A stretch of 64,000 bases of DNA from Williamsia faeni (GTDB lineage Bacteria > Actinomycetota > Actinomycetes > Mycobacteriales > Mycobacteriaceae), in contig QJJF01000001.1 of NCBI GenBank assembly GCA_003202005.1, positions 1 to 64,000 on the forward strand, read 5' to 3'. Shown one piece after another: positions 11,106 to 20,748 of the stretch. The position numbers and the translations under genes are program-made. How positions within the stretch are numbered: position 1 is the stretch's first letter; every line of letters begins with the position of its first letter. The notes beneath the pieces are model-generated. The model was given only the letters and a program-made list of their open reading frames with translations. It was not told the DNA's origin and ran no database searches.

Positions 11106-11130
11106 CGCCGACGCATGCGCTGCGTCGGCG
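11106..11130 (-). other. Hairpin in the spacer between the two NRPS genes
   Basis: A perfect 10-bp stem (CGCCGACGCA with TGCGTCGGCG) and a 5-nt loop sit in the 150-bp spacer between the two NRPS genes. No T-tract follows on the minus strand. It may be an RNA processing site or partial terminator that sets the ratio of the two synthetases, but that is inference. Confidence 0.5.
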
Positions 11131-11217
11131 TTCAGATGCTGATTCCTGCCGCGATCAGAGCCCACTGAACTCGAAACGGCGGCGCCGGCGGTCGGTCGAA
11201 CATGTCGACGATCGGGC

Positions 11218-14200
11218 TCAACCCCATTCCGACGTCCTCAGCTGCACCGAGTCGACGGTCATGAGTTCGACAGTCGCCTCGGCGTCCGCCGGGAATGCGG
11301 CCGGATTTCCCTCGCTGATCACGACTTGCAGATCTTCCAGCGATTCGCCCGTGACAGCAGGCAACTGGCCGGGCCGGATGAACACGTGGGTCACCCATTC
11401 ATCGGCGAGCAATCCCATCAGGTCGGTCTCTTCGTCGGACGTCGGCACGACGACCGTGGCCCCGGCAGCTCCGGCGAGGAGAGCCTCGAACACGGTGACC
11501 GCAGGCGAGACCTCTGCGGTGGCCAGCAGTCTGGACTCGTAGTTCATTCCCAGGCGGTCTGTTTCGGCCGCAACCCGCTGTCCGAGTCGTTCATGCGACA
11601 GTTCGGCCCAAGTACCGGACTCCGGCACCAACAGTGCCGGGCTCGAGGGAACCAGAGGCCGAACGCGGTCGGCATAGGTGAACGGTCGCGGGTTGAATCG
11701 GCTCAACTGTCCCGGCAATTCGAAGAGGTGCTTCACGTCGGCATGCGCATTGCCCGCCTCCGACGACGGATCGACGCCGAACACGAGATCGGTTTTCGCG
11801 GGTAGTTCGGCATCGGTTGCCGGAAGCACCAAACCGGCTCCCGACTTCAGGACGGCCCACCACAGCGGAAGCGCCTCGCGCAGACATCCGGTTTCGACAT
11901 GGACGAGTTGCCCGGGCCCATACCCGTACTCGGCCAGCATTCGCGCCAGCCGGTTCGCTCGGGCATCGAGTTCGGCAAACGTGGTCTCGCCCGCCCCGCC
12001 CACCATCGCGGGCGCACCCGGATCTGCTTCCACCGAAGCCTCGAACAGGGACAGCACCGTGCCTCCCCGGGATCCGCTGGCGACACCGTTCGGTTCGGCC
12101 ACGGGCGTATCGATCACAGCGAGCGGCAGATCACCCACCCGGACATCCGGATCCTGCACGGCTGCAGTGAGAATCGAGGTGAAGTGTGCGCTGAAGGTGT
12201 CCACCGTGTCGTGGTCGAAGAGATCGACCGAATAGGTGAGTTTCATCGCCAGATCCTCGCCGTCGGCACGAGAGTCGTCGACGGTCAGCATCAAATCGAA
12301 ATCTGCCGGATCGAACGGATTCTCCATCTCGGTGATCGTCAAACCCGAAAGTGCCAACTGAACCGAATCGAAGTTCTGAAACGACAGCATCGTCTGGAAG
12401 ATCGGATGCATCGAAGCGTCACGATGCGGCGACACCGCATCGACCACGCTCTCGAAGGGGACATCGGTCATGCTGAACGCCTGCAGACTGACCTCCCTGG
12501 CGTGCTTGAGCAGATCGGTGAACGGTTCGGATTCCTTGAGCTGCAACCGCAAGGCCACCGTGTTCACCAACATCCCGACCAGGGAGTCGAGCTCGGCAGC
12601 GCCGCGGCCGGCATGCGCGGTACCGATCACCACATCCGCGCATCCCGACAACCGCGACAGAACCACCGACAGGGCGGAATGGATGATCATGAATCGTGTC
12701 ACGCCCAAGCGCTGGGCAGTGTCGGCAAGACGGTCGGCAGCGTCCGCATCGAGCGAGAAGTGCACCGAGGCACCCACCCGGCTCGGTGTTGCGGGGCGCT
12801 CACGATCACGCGGAAGGTCGAGTTCAGCCGGAATGCCTTCGAGTTCGCGTTTCCAGAATGCGAGCTGAGCGCTTGCCACCGAACCCTCATCGGTGATCGA
12901 CCCGGCGTAATCTCGTTGCCACAGTGCGTAATCGGCATACTGGACCGGCAGCGGATCCCACTGCGGCGAGGCGCCGTCGGTCCGGGCCGCATAGGCGGCC
13001 ATCATGTCGCCGCCGAGTTGCCGGAGCGAGAACCCGTCGGCCGCGATGTGATGCACGACAACAGCGAGGACATGATCCCCGTCAGGCAATCGGAAAAGAT
13101 TGAGCCGCAGGGGAACCGACGACGTGACATCAAATGGCCGGGTGACGAACTCGACCACAGAGTCCCAAACCCGGTCCTCCTCGATGTTCTCCATGCCGAC
13201 CGATACACCGTGCTCGTGCCCCGCCATCACCTGCTGGCGGGGTACCCCTTCGACGTCCGGGTAGATGGTGCGCAGGACTTCGTGCCGCTCGATCACGTCG
13301 GCAACAGCCGCACGCAAAGCCGCGAGGTCGAGTGGACCACGCAGCCGCAACGCCAGCGGCATGTTGTATTTGGCCGAATCAGGCTCTATGCGATTGCTCA
13401 ACCACATCCGTTGCTGCGCCAGCGCGAGCGGGATCACCTCGGGACGCGGGCGCGCGATCAGCGCGGGCCGCAGTTGTCGACGCGCGTCCGCGATCCGGCT
13501 CGCGAACTCCCCGACGGTGGGCGCGTCGAAGAACGTTCGGACCGGTATCTCCACACCCAGGACCGCTCCGATGCGCGAGGCCGTCTGGGTGGCCACCAAT
13601 GAATTCCCGCCGAGGGCGAAGAAATCATCGTCGAGGCCGACCGGTGAACGATGAAGAATCTGAGAATATGCCGAGGCCACGACCTTTTCCAACCCGCTGC
13701 GTGGCGGCCGGTAGGCCTGAACCTCGATGACCGGGTCGGGTAGAGCGCCCCGATCGAGCTTTCCGTTGGCGGTGAGCGGAAGCTGGTCGAGCACCACATA
13801 GTGAGCCGGGATCATGTATGCCGGCACAAGTTTGGCCATTGCGCGACGCAGCTCTGTCCGATCCACGTGAGCACCGGGGGTGGGTACCAGGTACCCGACG
13901 AGATTGTCGTCGCGCATCAGCACCGCGGCGTTTCGCACGACCGACTGTTCGAGCAACGCCGACTCGACTTCACCGAGTTCGATGCGCAACCCGCGGAGTT
14001 TGACCTGGAAGTCGGTTCGGCCCTCGTAGATGATTTCACCGTCGCCCCGCTGGCGGACCAGGTCTCCGGTCCGGTACATCTGGGCGCCGACGTGCTCTGC
14101 ATACGGATCGGCCACGAATCGGTCGGCGGTGAGGTCGGCCCGGCCCGCATATCCGCGTGCCAGTTGGACACCCGTCAGATACAGCTCACCGGTGACCCCT

Positions 14201-17200
14201 CGCGGAGCCGGATGCAATCGGGTGTCGAGGATCCGGGCACCGGTGTTGCCGACCGGCCGCCCGATCGGAACATCGATGGAGTGGTCGGTCACGTTGTCGT
14301 GGAACAATGCCTGAACCGCCGACTCCGTCGGACCATAGAGATTGTGAAGGGCGGTGTGTGGCAGTAGTTCGGCACATCGTCGCGCCGTGGCCGCGGGCAG
14401 AGCCTCGCCACCGGCGAACAGCATGCGAAGTGACGACAACTCCGGCACGTCGGTCGGGTATTCGTCGAGCTCGTTCAGGAAGACCGTGAGCATCGACGGT
14501 ACGAACTGGGTCACCGTGACGCCGTGCTCGGCGATCAGCCGTCGCAAGTACGCCGGATCGCGATGACCCCCCGGTTCGGCAATGACAACCCTCGCGCCGG
14601 TCTGCAGCGGATAGAAGAGCTCCAGCAGCGAAACATCGAACGTCGCAGGTGTTTTGACCAGGACCACGTCCCTGTGATCTATCCCGTAGCGATCACTCGT
14701 CCAGGTCATCAGGTTCACGATCGCGCTATGACTGACCACGACACCCTTGGGCAGACCGGTCGATCCCGAGGTGAAGATCATGTACGCGGCATTGGCCGGC
14801 CGCAACGGCGACGTGCGCTCGGAATCGCGCACCGGAGCCGGCGAGTAACCCGCCAGATCAAGCGTTTCGACCTCGATCACCCGGACATCGATGGACGTCT
14901 CGAACGGCTCCCGCGAACTTGCCAGGACCATCATCGCGGCCGACGTCGAGATCGCCCGGTCGTTGCGGATCGCGGGTTGATCGGGATCGACCGGCGCGTA
15001 TACGCCACCGGCCTTCAACACCGCATGAACGGCGACCAGATGATCGATCGAGCGCGGCAAGGCCACGACGACAACCTGCTCGGGTCCGACGCCGTTGTCG
15101 ATCAGCCACCTCGCCAATCGATGTGACCGCGCGCCGAACTCCCGGTAGCTCAGCGTGCTGCCGTCTGCGACCACAGCGACCGCATCAGGCGTGCACTCGA
15201 TCTGTGCGTCGAGGAGTTCGACCAGGTTTCGGCGTTCATCGGCCAGGCCGGGGCGGTCGTCACCGGGAATGAACTGCGAATCCTCTGACCCCAGGACGTC
15301 GACATCGGCGATCGCAGCCGAGGGATCGGCGACGACGGCCTCGAGCATTCGCACGAACCTGCTCGCGATCGCCGCCACCGAATCGCGGTCGAACAGATCG
15401 GTGGCGAAGGTCAGCCTGGCGTCGATATCTGTGGGCGAACCGATCAGTGTTGCGGATTCGGTGAGCGTCAGCTGGAGATCGAACTTCGCGAGCTCCAGAT
15501 CGAGTTCGACCGGCGTCAGCGCCAGTCCACTCATCTCCATTTCGGCGGCATCCACGTTCTGGAACGCCAGCATCACCTGAAACACCGGGTGGTAGGACTC
15601 CGAGCGTTCCGGGTTGAGCGCCGTGACGATGCGCTCGAACGGGATGTTCGCATTGCTGAACGCGGCAAGATCGACGTCACGTACCCGTTCGACGAGTGAG
15701 CTGAACGACGAGGTCTGATCTACCTTCGTCCGCAGTGCGAGGGTGTTCACGAACATTCCGACCATCGCGTCGAGCGCGGCCTCACCTCGACCGGCGATCG
15801 GTGTACCGATGGTGATGTCGTCGCTGCCGGCCAACTTCGCCAGGGTGGCGGCCAGCGCGGCGTGCATCACCATGAACAACGTGGCGTTCTGGCTGCCTGC
15901 CAGATCGAGCACTGCGCGGTGCAGGTCGGCGCTGATCACGAAGTCGTGGTTGGCGCCGTGGTGGCTCGATCGGACCGGTCGCGGTCGATCCGTCGGCAGG
16001 TCGAGGGTTCCGGGTGCGTCGGACAGTGCGTCCACCCAGAAGTCGAGTTCCCGGGTGATCAACGCATCGGGGTCCTCTGGTGTCCCGAGAACCTTTTGCT
16101 GCCACACCGTGTAATCGGAATATTGGACCGGCAGTGGGGTCCACGCAGGTGGGACACCCGAGCATCGTGCGCTGTAGGCCTCGATCACATCGCGAGCCAG
16201 CGGTGCCATCGAGGCGCCGTCCGCACAGATGTGGTGGACGACCATGGCCAGCACGTGGTGCTCGGCGTCGAGACTGAACAGCCGTACGCGTAGCGGGACC
16301 TCCGCGGACACATCGAACGTCGACCCGGCGAGCTCCAACAGACCCGCCTCGAACTCGGCGTCGTCCTCCACCCGGACCTCGACGAGTTCGTGCACGACCT
16401 CACCGGGTGCGTGCACATGCTGGACCGGTGCGGACCCGTTGTTCGGGAACGACGTCCGCAACGCTTCATGTCGCTCGATCAGGTCACCGACGGCTGCCCT
16501 GAGCGCATCTGTCTGCAGTCGGCCGCGCAAGCGCACGGCGAACGGAATGTTGTAGGCCGCCGAGTCGGGTTCGAATTGGTTCAGGAACCACATCCGCTGT
16601 TGCGCGAATGACAGCGGCACATCGCCGGCGCCGTCACGCCGGACGAGTGGGAGACGCCCACCGCTGTCCGCCTGGGCGGCCAGCCGCGCGGCGAGGGCTT
16701 CGACGGTCGGCGCTTCGAACATGTGGCGCACCGATACATCTGCCTTCAGCTCTGCACCGAGGCGCGCGACCGCCCTGGTGGCGATCAGCGAGTTACCGCC
16801 GAGCGCAAAGAAGTCATCGTCGAGGCCGACATTGTCGATACCCATGAGCTCACCGAACACCGTTGCCACGATCTGTTCGACAACCGTTGCCGGAGCCCTG
16901 AATTCGATCTTTTCCATGACCGGGTCAGGTAACGCCTTCCGGTCGATCTTGCCGTTCACGGTGACCGGCAGCGACTCGAGGACAACGATCGAGGTCGGTG
17001 TCATGTGCGGGGGTAGTTGTTGCGTCGCGAAATGCTGCAGCGCGCGACGATCAAAAGTCTGTCCGGGTTCCATCACGACATACGAGACGAGTACCTCGCG
17101 CACCGGAGGCGGCTCATCGGCGGTATCGAGCGTGATGCCGTCGATCTGCTGCAGAAGGCGCACCACACCGGCGAACGGCCCGTCGTCGCTACCACGGCGA

Positions 17201-19932
17201 TCACGTTCGGGCGGGGCCGGATGGTAGGTATGCACAACCGTCACCACCGAACGCACGGCCGGATGGCCGGCGAGCACGGCGTCGATCTCACCGAGTTCGA
17301 TACGGAAGCCTCGGAGTTTGACCTGGTTGTCGGCGCGCCCGACGTACTGCAACTCTCCGGATGACGTCCAGCGCACGAGATCGCCGGTGCGGTACATCCG
17401 CAAACCGGGCTTGCTGTACGGGCTGGCGACAAAGCGGGTCGAGGTGAGCCCGAATTTGTTCATGTATCCACGGGTCAGACCATCGCCGACGATATAGAGT
17501 TCGCCGACCACCGCGACCGGCACCGCCCGCAAGCGGTCGTCGAGGACAACCAGACTCAGACCACGCACCGGAGCACCGATGGTCGGTTTGAACGCACTGG
17601 TGATCGGCGGTGTCACCGACGCGATGATCGTTGTCTCGGTCGGACCGTAGGCATTGAACAACCGGGTGCGCTCGAACCAGCGGGCGGCAACTTGCGGCGG
17701 CAGTGCCTCACCGGCGCTGATCACACATTCCAGACTGTCGAGCCCATCGGGCTCGAGTGATCCGAGCGCTGCCGGAGTGATCACCATGTGCGTGATCGAT
17801 TGCGCGCGAATGAAGTTCGACAACTCCTCGCCGCCGAAAACACCGACGGGCGCCAGCGCGAGCGTGCCGGCCGACGACAGGGCCAACAGTTGCTCGAAGA
17901 CCGACGCGTCAAAACTCGGTGATGCCACCGCCAGGGACCGTGATCCGGCCCGGACCTGATAGAGATCGCGCATATCGGCCGCGATGTTGGCCAAACCCAC
18001 GTTGCTCACCACAACGCCCTTGGGAAGCCCGGTCGATCCCGAGGTGTAGATCGTGTACGCGATGCTGTCGGGTCGAACGATGCCGGTGCGATCGGCGTCC
18101 GATACCTGGTGGGCGGGGTGATCGGCGACCACCGACGCCACGATGTCGTCGTCGAGGACGATCCAGTCCACGGAGTCGGGTAGCTGTGAGTGCAGTTCGC
18201 GAACGGTCAGTCCCCAGCGAGCATGGGAGTCGGTCAGGATGTGGCTGATCCGATCGGCCGGATAGGCGGGGTCGACGGGAAGGAACGCACCGCCCGCCTT
18301 TGCGACTGCCCAGACCGACTTCACGTAGTCAACCGATCGCGGCAGCGCCACTGCGACCGGCATCTCCGGACCGATGCCTCGCTCGATCAGGAATCGCGCA
18401 AGCCGATTGGACATCGCGTCGAGGTCTCGGTAACTCACCTCGCCGTCAACGGTGCTCAACGCCGGTTGGTCCCCGGCCGTCGTCACCGCCTCGGCGATCA
18501 GATCGATGAGCCGCTGCGGTTTCTCGCCCACGACACCGCGAGCGGGCACAAAGCGAGCCCGTTCCGACTCGCTGACCAGATCGATCTCACCGACAGACGA
18601 ATGCGATGGGCGCTCGATGAAAAGCTCTAGGAAGTGGACGAAACGATCACGGTGAATCCGCAAGCCGTCTGCTTCGTATCGCTGCGGGTTGGCCTCGAAG
18701 TCGATGTGCATCTCGGTGGTATCGGCACCGTGATAGATGTTCAGGGCCAGATCTTCCACCGGACCGGTGGCCAGCACGTTGAAGTGGCCGGACATCGGCC
18801 CGAGGTTCAGCTCGTTGTGGAAGAGCATGATGTTGACCGACGGGCCGAACAGACCGAGCCGGGTCCTGGTCTCGCCGGCATCGCGGCGAATGTCCTCGTA
18901 CCGATACCGCTGGCGCCGCAGGGCTCCGGTCAGTTCCAGCTGGGCCTGCGATACGGCGTCGCGGATGGTGGCGTGGGACGGCAACTGCAATCGCAATGGC
19001 ACCACGTTCGAGACCATGCCGCCCGAGCGACGCAGCGCAGCGGTGGTGCGGGCCGACACCGGCAGACTCATCACGATGTCGTCGAGTTCGGTCATCCGAG
19101 CCAGAAAAGTGGCGAAAGCCGCGACGACCAGCGGTGCGACGGCGCTCTCCAGGTCGACCGCACGTTCCTCGAGCTTTTTGATCAGCGAGGACGAAATCGC
19201 GCCACCTGCAACAAGGGCGGGCGAAGAGATCGGTGCGGCGGACTCGGACAGCGACGGTGGATCCGGCATCTCACGCGTCTTCTCGGCCCAGTACGCCCGA
19301 TCGTTGACAAAGCGCTCCGAATCCCGATACTTCGCATCCTCGAGATACACGCCGTAGAGATCACTTGCTTTCGACGGCGGCGGATCGTCGCCGGCGACCG
19401 CGGCCGAATAGAGCTCGGCCACCCGGCGCGTGATTGCCATCGCGCCGAAGCCGTCGAGCGCGACGTGATGAATCCTGTTGTACCAGTAGAAGTGTTCGGT
19501 ATCGAGTTGCAAAACGTAGGCGACCACCAGGCGATCGGTCAGGATGTCGATCGGTGCACTGTATTCCCCGGTCATGAACGACATGGCCGCAGCGACCGGA
19601 TCATCCTCATCGCGTAGATCGACGTACGTCAGCGCGTCATCGATCTCGCGGTCGACCAACTGGTACAGGTCCCCGTCTTCCTCCGTCAGGCGCAAAAAGC
19701 CCGACCCGAACTCCTTGCCCGCACCCACCATGCAGTCATTGAGCAATCCCACATCGAGGGCACCGCGGAGCTCTACGTACTGCGCGATCGCAATCGGGAC
19801 GTCACCGGCCAGTTCCTGGGCGAACCACATTCCGCGCTGTGCAGCAGAGAGCGGGAACCGCCCGACCTTACCTGCGTCATCAATGGCGTTGGCTTCGGTC
19901 TGCGTGAGCCTGCTCCCTCCTGCGGCATTCAA
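11218..19932 (-). CDS. Non-ribosomal peptide synthetase, C-A-T-C-A-T-C plus truncated A domain
   Basis: A 2904-residue synthetase that probably starts the assembly line. The start is TTG at 19932, supported by AGGAG six bases upstream; the nearby ATG is out of frame. Approximate residues: C1 25-460 with IHHVALDG, A1 475-1010 with TSGSTGLPKG near 627, T1 LGGNSL near 1046, C2 HHICADG near 1232, A2 with TSGSTG near 1720, T2 LGGNSL near 2109, C3 HHIAADG near 2295. An N-terminal C domain implies that it accepts an acyl or peptidyl starter from elsewhere, possibly a fatty acid. The A1 pocket code reads DAFVIAAII and A2 DVLQFGLVQ; no substrate is assigned. A1 carries a roughly 40-residue insertion near residue 900. 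The last 280 residues are an adenylation-domain remnant without a carrier domain, so the module seems to be completed by the next gene, which begins with an A domain. Confidence 0.95.
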   Translation of the reverse strand: MNAAGGSRLTQTEANAIDDAGKVGRFPLSAAQRGMWFAQELAGDVPIAIAQYVELRGALDVGLLNDCMVGAGKEFGSGFLRLTEEDGDLYQLVDREIDDALTYVDLRDEDDPVAAAMSFMTGEYSAPIDILTDRLVVAYVLQLDTEHFYWYNRIHHVALDGFGAMAITRRVAELYSAAVAGDDPPPSKASDLYGVYLEDAKYRDSERFVNDRAYWAEKTREMPDPPSLSESAAPISSPALVAGGAISSSLIKKLEERAVDLESAVAPLVVAAFATFLARMTELDDIVMSLPVSARTTAALRRSGGMVSNVVPLRLQLPSHATIRDAVSQAQLELTGALRRQRYRYEDIRRDAGETRTRLGLFGPSVNIMLFHNELNLGPMSGHFNVLATGPVEDLALNIYHGADTTEMHIDFEANPQRYEADGLRIHRDRFVHFLELFIERPSHSSVGEIDLVSESERARFVPARGVVGEKPQRLIDLIAEAVTTAGDQPALSTVDGEVSYRDLDAMSNRLARFLIERGIGPEMPVAVALPRSVDYVKSVWAVAKAGGAFLPVDPAYPADRISHILTDSHARWGLTVRELHSQLPDSVDWIVLDDDIVASVVADHPAHQVSDADRTGIVRPDSIAYTIYTSGSTGLPKGVVVSNVGLANIAADMRDLYQVRAGSRSLAVASPSFDASVFEQLLALSSAGTLALAPVGVFGGEELSNFIRAQSITHMVITPAALGSLEPDGLDSLECVISAGEALPPQVAARWFERTRLFNAYGPTETTIIASVTPPITSAFKPTIGAPVRGLSLVVLDDRLRAVPVAVVGELYIVGDGLTRGYMNKFGLTSTRFVASPYSKPGLRMYRTGDLVRWTSSGELQYVGRADNQVKLRGFRIELGEIDAVLAGHPAVRSVVTVVHTYHPAPPERDRRGSDDGPFAGVVRLLQQIDGITLDTADEPPPVREVLVSYVVMEPGQTFDRRALQHFATQQLPPHMTPTSIVVLESLPVTVNGKIDRKALPDPVMEKIEFRAPATVVEQIVATVFGELMGIDNVGLDDDFFALGGNSLIATRAVARLGAELKADVSVRHMFEAPTVEALAARLAAQADSGGRLPLVRRDGAGDVPLSFAQQRMWFLNQFEPDSAAYNIPFAVRLRGRLQTDALRAAVGDLIERHEALRTSFPNNGSAPVQHVHAPGEVVHELVEVRVEDDAEFEAGLLELAGSTFDVSAEVPLRVRLFSLDAEHHVLAMVVHHICADGASMAPLARDVIEAYSARCSGVPPAWTPLPVQYSDYTVWQQKVLGTPEDPDALITRELDFWVDALSDAPGTLDLPTDRPRPVRSSHHGANHDFVISADLHRAVLDLAGSQNATLFMVMHAALAATLAKLAGSDDITIGTPIAGRGEAALDAMVGMFVNTLALRTKVDQTSSFSSLVERVRDVDLAAFSNANIPFERIVTALNPERSESYHPVFQVMLAFQNVDAAEMEMSGLALTPVELDLELAKFDLQLTLTESATLIGSPTDIDARLTFATDLFDRDSVAAIASRFVRMLEAVVADPSAAIADVDVLGSEDSQFIPGDDRPGLADERRNLVELLDAQIECTPDAVAVVADGSTLSYREFGARSHRLARWLIDNGVGPEQVVVVALPRSIDHLVAVHAVLKAGGVYAPVDPDQPAIRNDRAISTSAAMMVLASSREPFETSIDVRVIEVETLDLAGYSPAPVRDSERTSPLRPANAAYMIFTSGSTGLPKGVVVSHSAIVNLMTWTSDRYGIDHRDVVLVKTPATFDVSLLELFYPLQTGARVVIAEPGGHRDPAYLRRLIAEHGVTVTQFVPSMLTVFLNELDEYPTDVPELSSLRMLFAGGEALPAATARRCAELLPHTALHNLYGPTESAVQALFHDNVTDHSIDVPIGRPVGNTGARILDTRLHPAPRGVTGELYLTGVQLARGYAGRADLTADRFVADPYAEHVGAQMYRTGDLVRQRGDGEIIYEGRTDFQVKLRGLRIELGEVESALLEQSVVRNAAVLMRDDNLVGYLVPTPGAHVDRTELRRAMAKLVPAYMIPAHYVVLDQLPLTANGKLDRGALPDPVIEVQAYRPPRSGLEKVVASAYSQILHRSPVGLDDDFFALGGNSLVATQTASRIGAVLGVEIPVRTFFDAPTVGEFASRIADARRQLRPALIARPRPEVIPLALAQQRMWLSNRIEPDSAKYNMPLALRLRGPLDLAALRAAVADVIERHEVLRTIYPDVEGVPRQQVMAGHEHGVSVGMENIEEDRVWDSVVEFVTRPFDVTSSVPLRLNLFRLPDGDHVLAVVVHHIAADGFSLRQLGGDMMAAYAARTDGASPQWDPLPVQYADYALWQRDYAGSITDEGSVASAQLAFWKRELEGIPAELDLPRDRERPATPSRVGASVHFSLDADAADRLADTAQRLGVTRFMIIHSALSVVLSRLSGCADVVIGTAHAGRGAAELDSLVGMLVNTVALRLQLKESEPFTDLLKHAREVSLQAFSMTDVPFESVVDAVSPHRDASMHPIFQTMLSFQNFDSVQLALSGLTITEMENPFDPADFDLMLTVDDSRADGEDLAMKLTYSVDLFDHDTVDTFSAHFTSILTAAVQDPDVRVGDLPLAVIDTPVAEPNGVASGSRGGTVLSLFEASVEADPGAPAMVGGAGETTFAELDARANRLARMLAEYGYGPGQLVHVETGCLREALPLWWAVLKSGAGLVLPATDAELPAKTDLVFGVDPSSEAGNAHADVKHLFELPGQLSRFNPRPFTYADRVRPLVPSSPALLVPESGTWAELSHERLGQRVAAETDRLGMNYESRLLATAEVSPAVTVFEALLAGAAGATVVVPTSDEETDLMGLLADEWVTHVFIRPGQLPAVTGESLEDLQVVISEGNPAAFPADAEATVELMTVDSVQLRTSEWG
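11221..12078 (-). other. Vestigial adenylation domain at the C-terminus of the NRPS
   Basis: Roughly residues 2618-2904 of the upstream NRPS align with the first part of an A domain, from the FEASVEADPGAPAMV start through ELDARANRLARML to a segment matching the A4/A5 region (LQVVISEG). The phosphate-binding TSGSTGxPKG loop is replaced by PESGTWAELSHERLG. The YGPTE motif, YRTGDL motif, C-terminal lid, catalytic Lys and carrier domain are absent. It cannot be an active adenylating unit. The open reading frame is intact, so it is translated as part of a full-length protein. Confidence 0.8.
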
Positions 19933-20289
19933 GATCTACTCCTGATCGCGACACGACCGGTGCTCAGCTAACGTACCGCCGAGTGACCAGTCAGCTGGAC
20001 AAAACCGAAACGCTATTCCTGCTTCAATCTTTCCGGATCACGCACTCGACAACACCGCTTTAGGCTGAATTTTCAAGCGAATGAACGACATAACCCGCGA
20101 TTGGAGCAAGACGTACATATGACCATATCGAGCGCTCCGATGCGGACGTTACATGCCGGTGGTGAGGCGGGGAATCGCACAATCGAGAGTGGCATGCCTC
20201 GGCTTAAGTTTTGCTGACAAAACCATAGGTTTAGTTATGCAACTTAATGAGTACTAGGTAGGTTTGCTGACAAAAGAGAAATTGCCAGA
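19933..20289 (-). promoter_or_regulatory. Upstream region of the NRPS genes, AT-rich
   Basis: This 357-bp non-coding stretch precedes the first NRPS gene on the minus strand. It is visibly richer in A+T than its surroundings, as expected for a promoter and long leader. It contains the paired repeat annotated at 20208-20275. The ribosome binding site AGGAG lies at its downstream end. I cannot place the -10/-35 elements with confidence. Confidence 0.5.
20208..20275. repeat. Two copies of a TTTGCTGACAAAA element, 53 bp apart
   Basis: The first copy (20208-20223) is GTTTTGCTGACAAAAC, a dyad with 6-bp arms around CTGA. The second (20262-20275) is GTTTGCTGACAAAA. Their start-to-start spacing of 53 bp is close to five helical turns, so both would face the same side of the DNA. 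They lie between the small minus-strand gene and the first NRPS gene and look like a pair of binding sites for one regulator. Confidence 0.5.
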
Positions 20290-20748
20290 TCAGACGGCGA
20301 ATGGAGCGCCGATATCGCCCTCGTCCATCGGATCGGAATCTCGCTTTTCGCCTATAGCGCTCGAATCGGACATCCCGGTGACGTCGGCGAAATCGGCCCA
20401 GACACGGCCCAAGGCTCCGGATACGACGGATGCAACGATCTCGTGATCGGATTCGGTCGCCAGTTCCGGTAAGCGGGCGAAGATGGCGGCCACCACGGCG
20501 GCCCCGTCGTCCATCTGCTGACTTCGGGTCACAGTGATCAGCTGATTGACGACATCGGACAATTCGCGGTAGCACAGGGCACGCTGGCGGTAACGGGTGA
20601 CAATCCGTTCCGGAGTGGTCGAGGAGACACGTGCGAGAGCAGCCACGAGCTCGACCGGCCGCACTTTCGCCGAGTCAGCGCCGCCGTTGTCGCTGGTTGT
20701 CGTCGTCTTCGCTGGTTGCGCGTTCGAACCAGGAGGCGTCAAAGTCAT
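20290..20748 (-). CDS. Small protein with adenylation-domain N-terminus-like segment
   Basis: A 152-residue protein of unknown function. Its middle (ELVAALARVSSTTPERIV, then ALCYRELSDVVNQL) matches the opening helix and the LTYRELDxxxNxLA element found at the start of NRPS A domains. It has none of the catalytic motifs A3-A10. The second half resembles the protein encoded upstream of mbtH (shared P-x-L-A and AxVxAxxxxxP spacing), so the two are probably paralogues. The tail is acidic (GEKRDSDPMDEGD). The ATG at 20748 is chosen; a GTG at 20754 behind GAAGGG is equally possible. It lies between the mbtH terminator-like hairpin and the NRPS promoter region, so it is probably part of the peptide locus. 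It may be a decoy or scaffold for MbtH or the synthetases; this is speculative. Confidence 0.65.
   Translation of the reverse strand: MTLTPPGSNAQPAKTTTTSDNGGADSAKVRPVELVAALARVSSTTPERIVTRYRQRALCYRELSDVVNQLITVTRSQQMDDGAAVVAAIFARLPELATESDHEIVASVVSGALGRVWADFADVTGMSDSSAIGEKRDSDPMDEGDIGAPFAV

Noticed and set aside
11068-11217. A frameshift that would join the two NRPS genes into one
   Set aside because: The spacer has no A-domain sequence in any frame. The first protein ends in a natural-looking tail and the second has a good ribosome binding site and ATG.
20220-20262. IdeR/DmdR iron box before the NRPS genes, which would mark a siderophore locus
   Set aside because: TAGGTTTAGTTATGCAACTTAA was considered, but it fits the TTAGGTTAGGCTAACCTAA consensus poorly and there are no siderophore-specific genes nearby.
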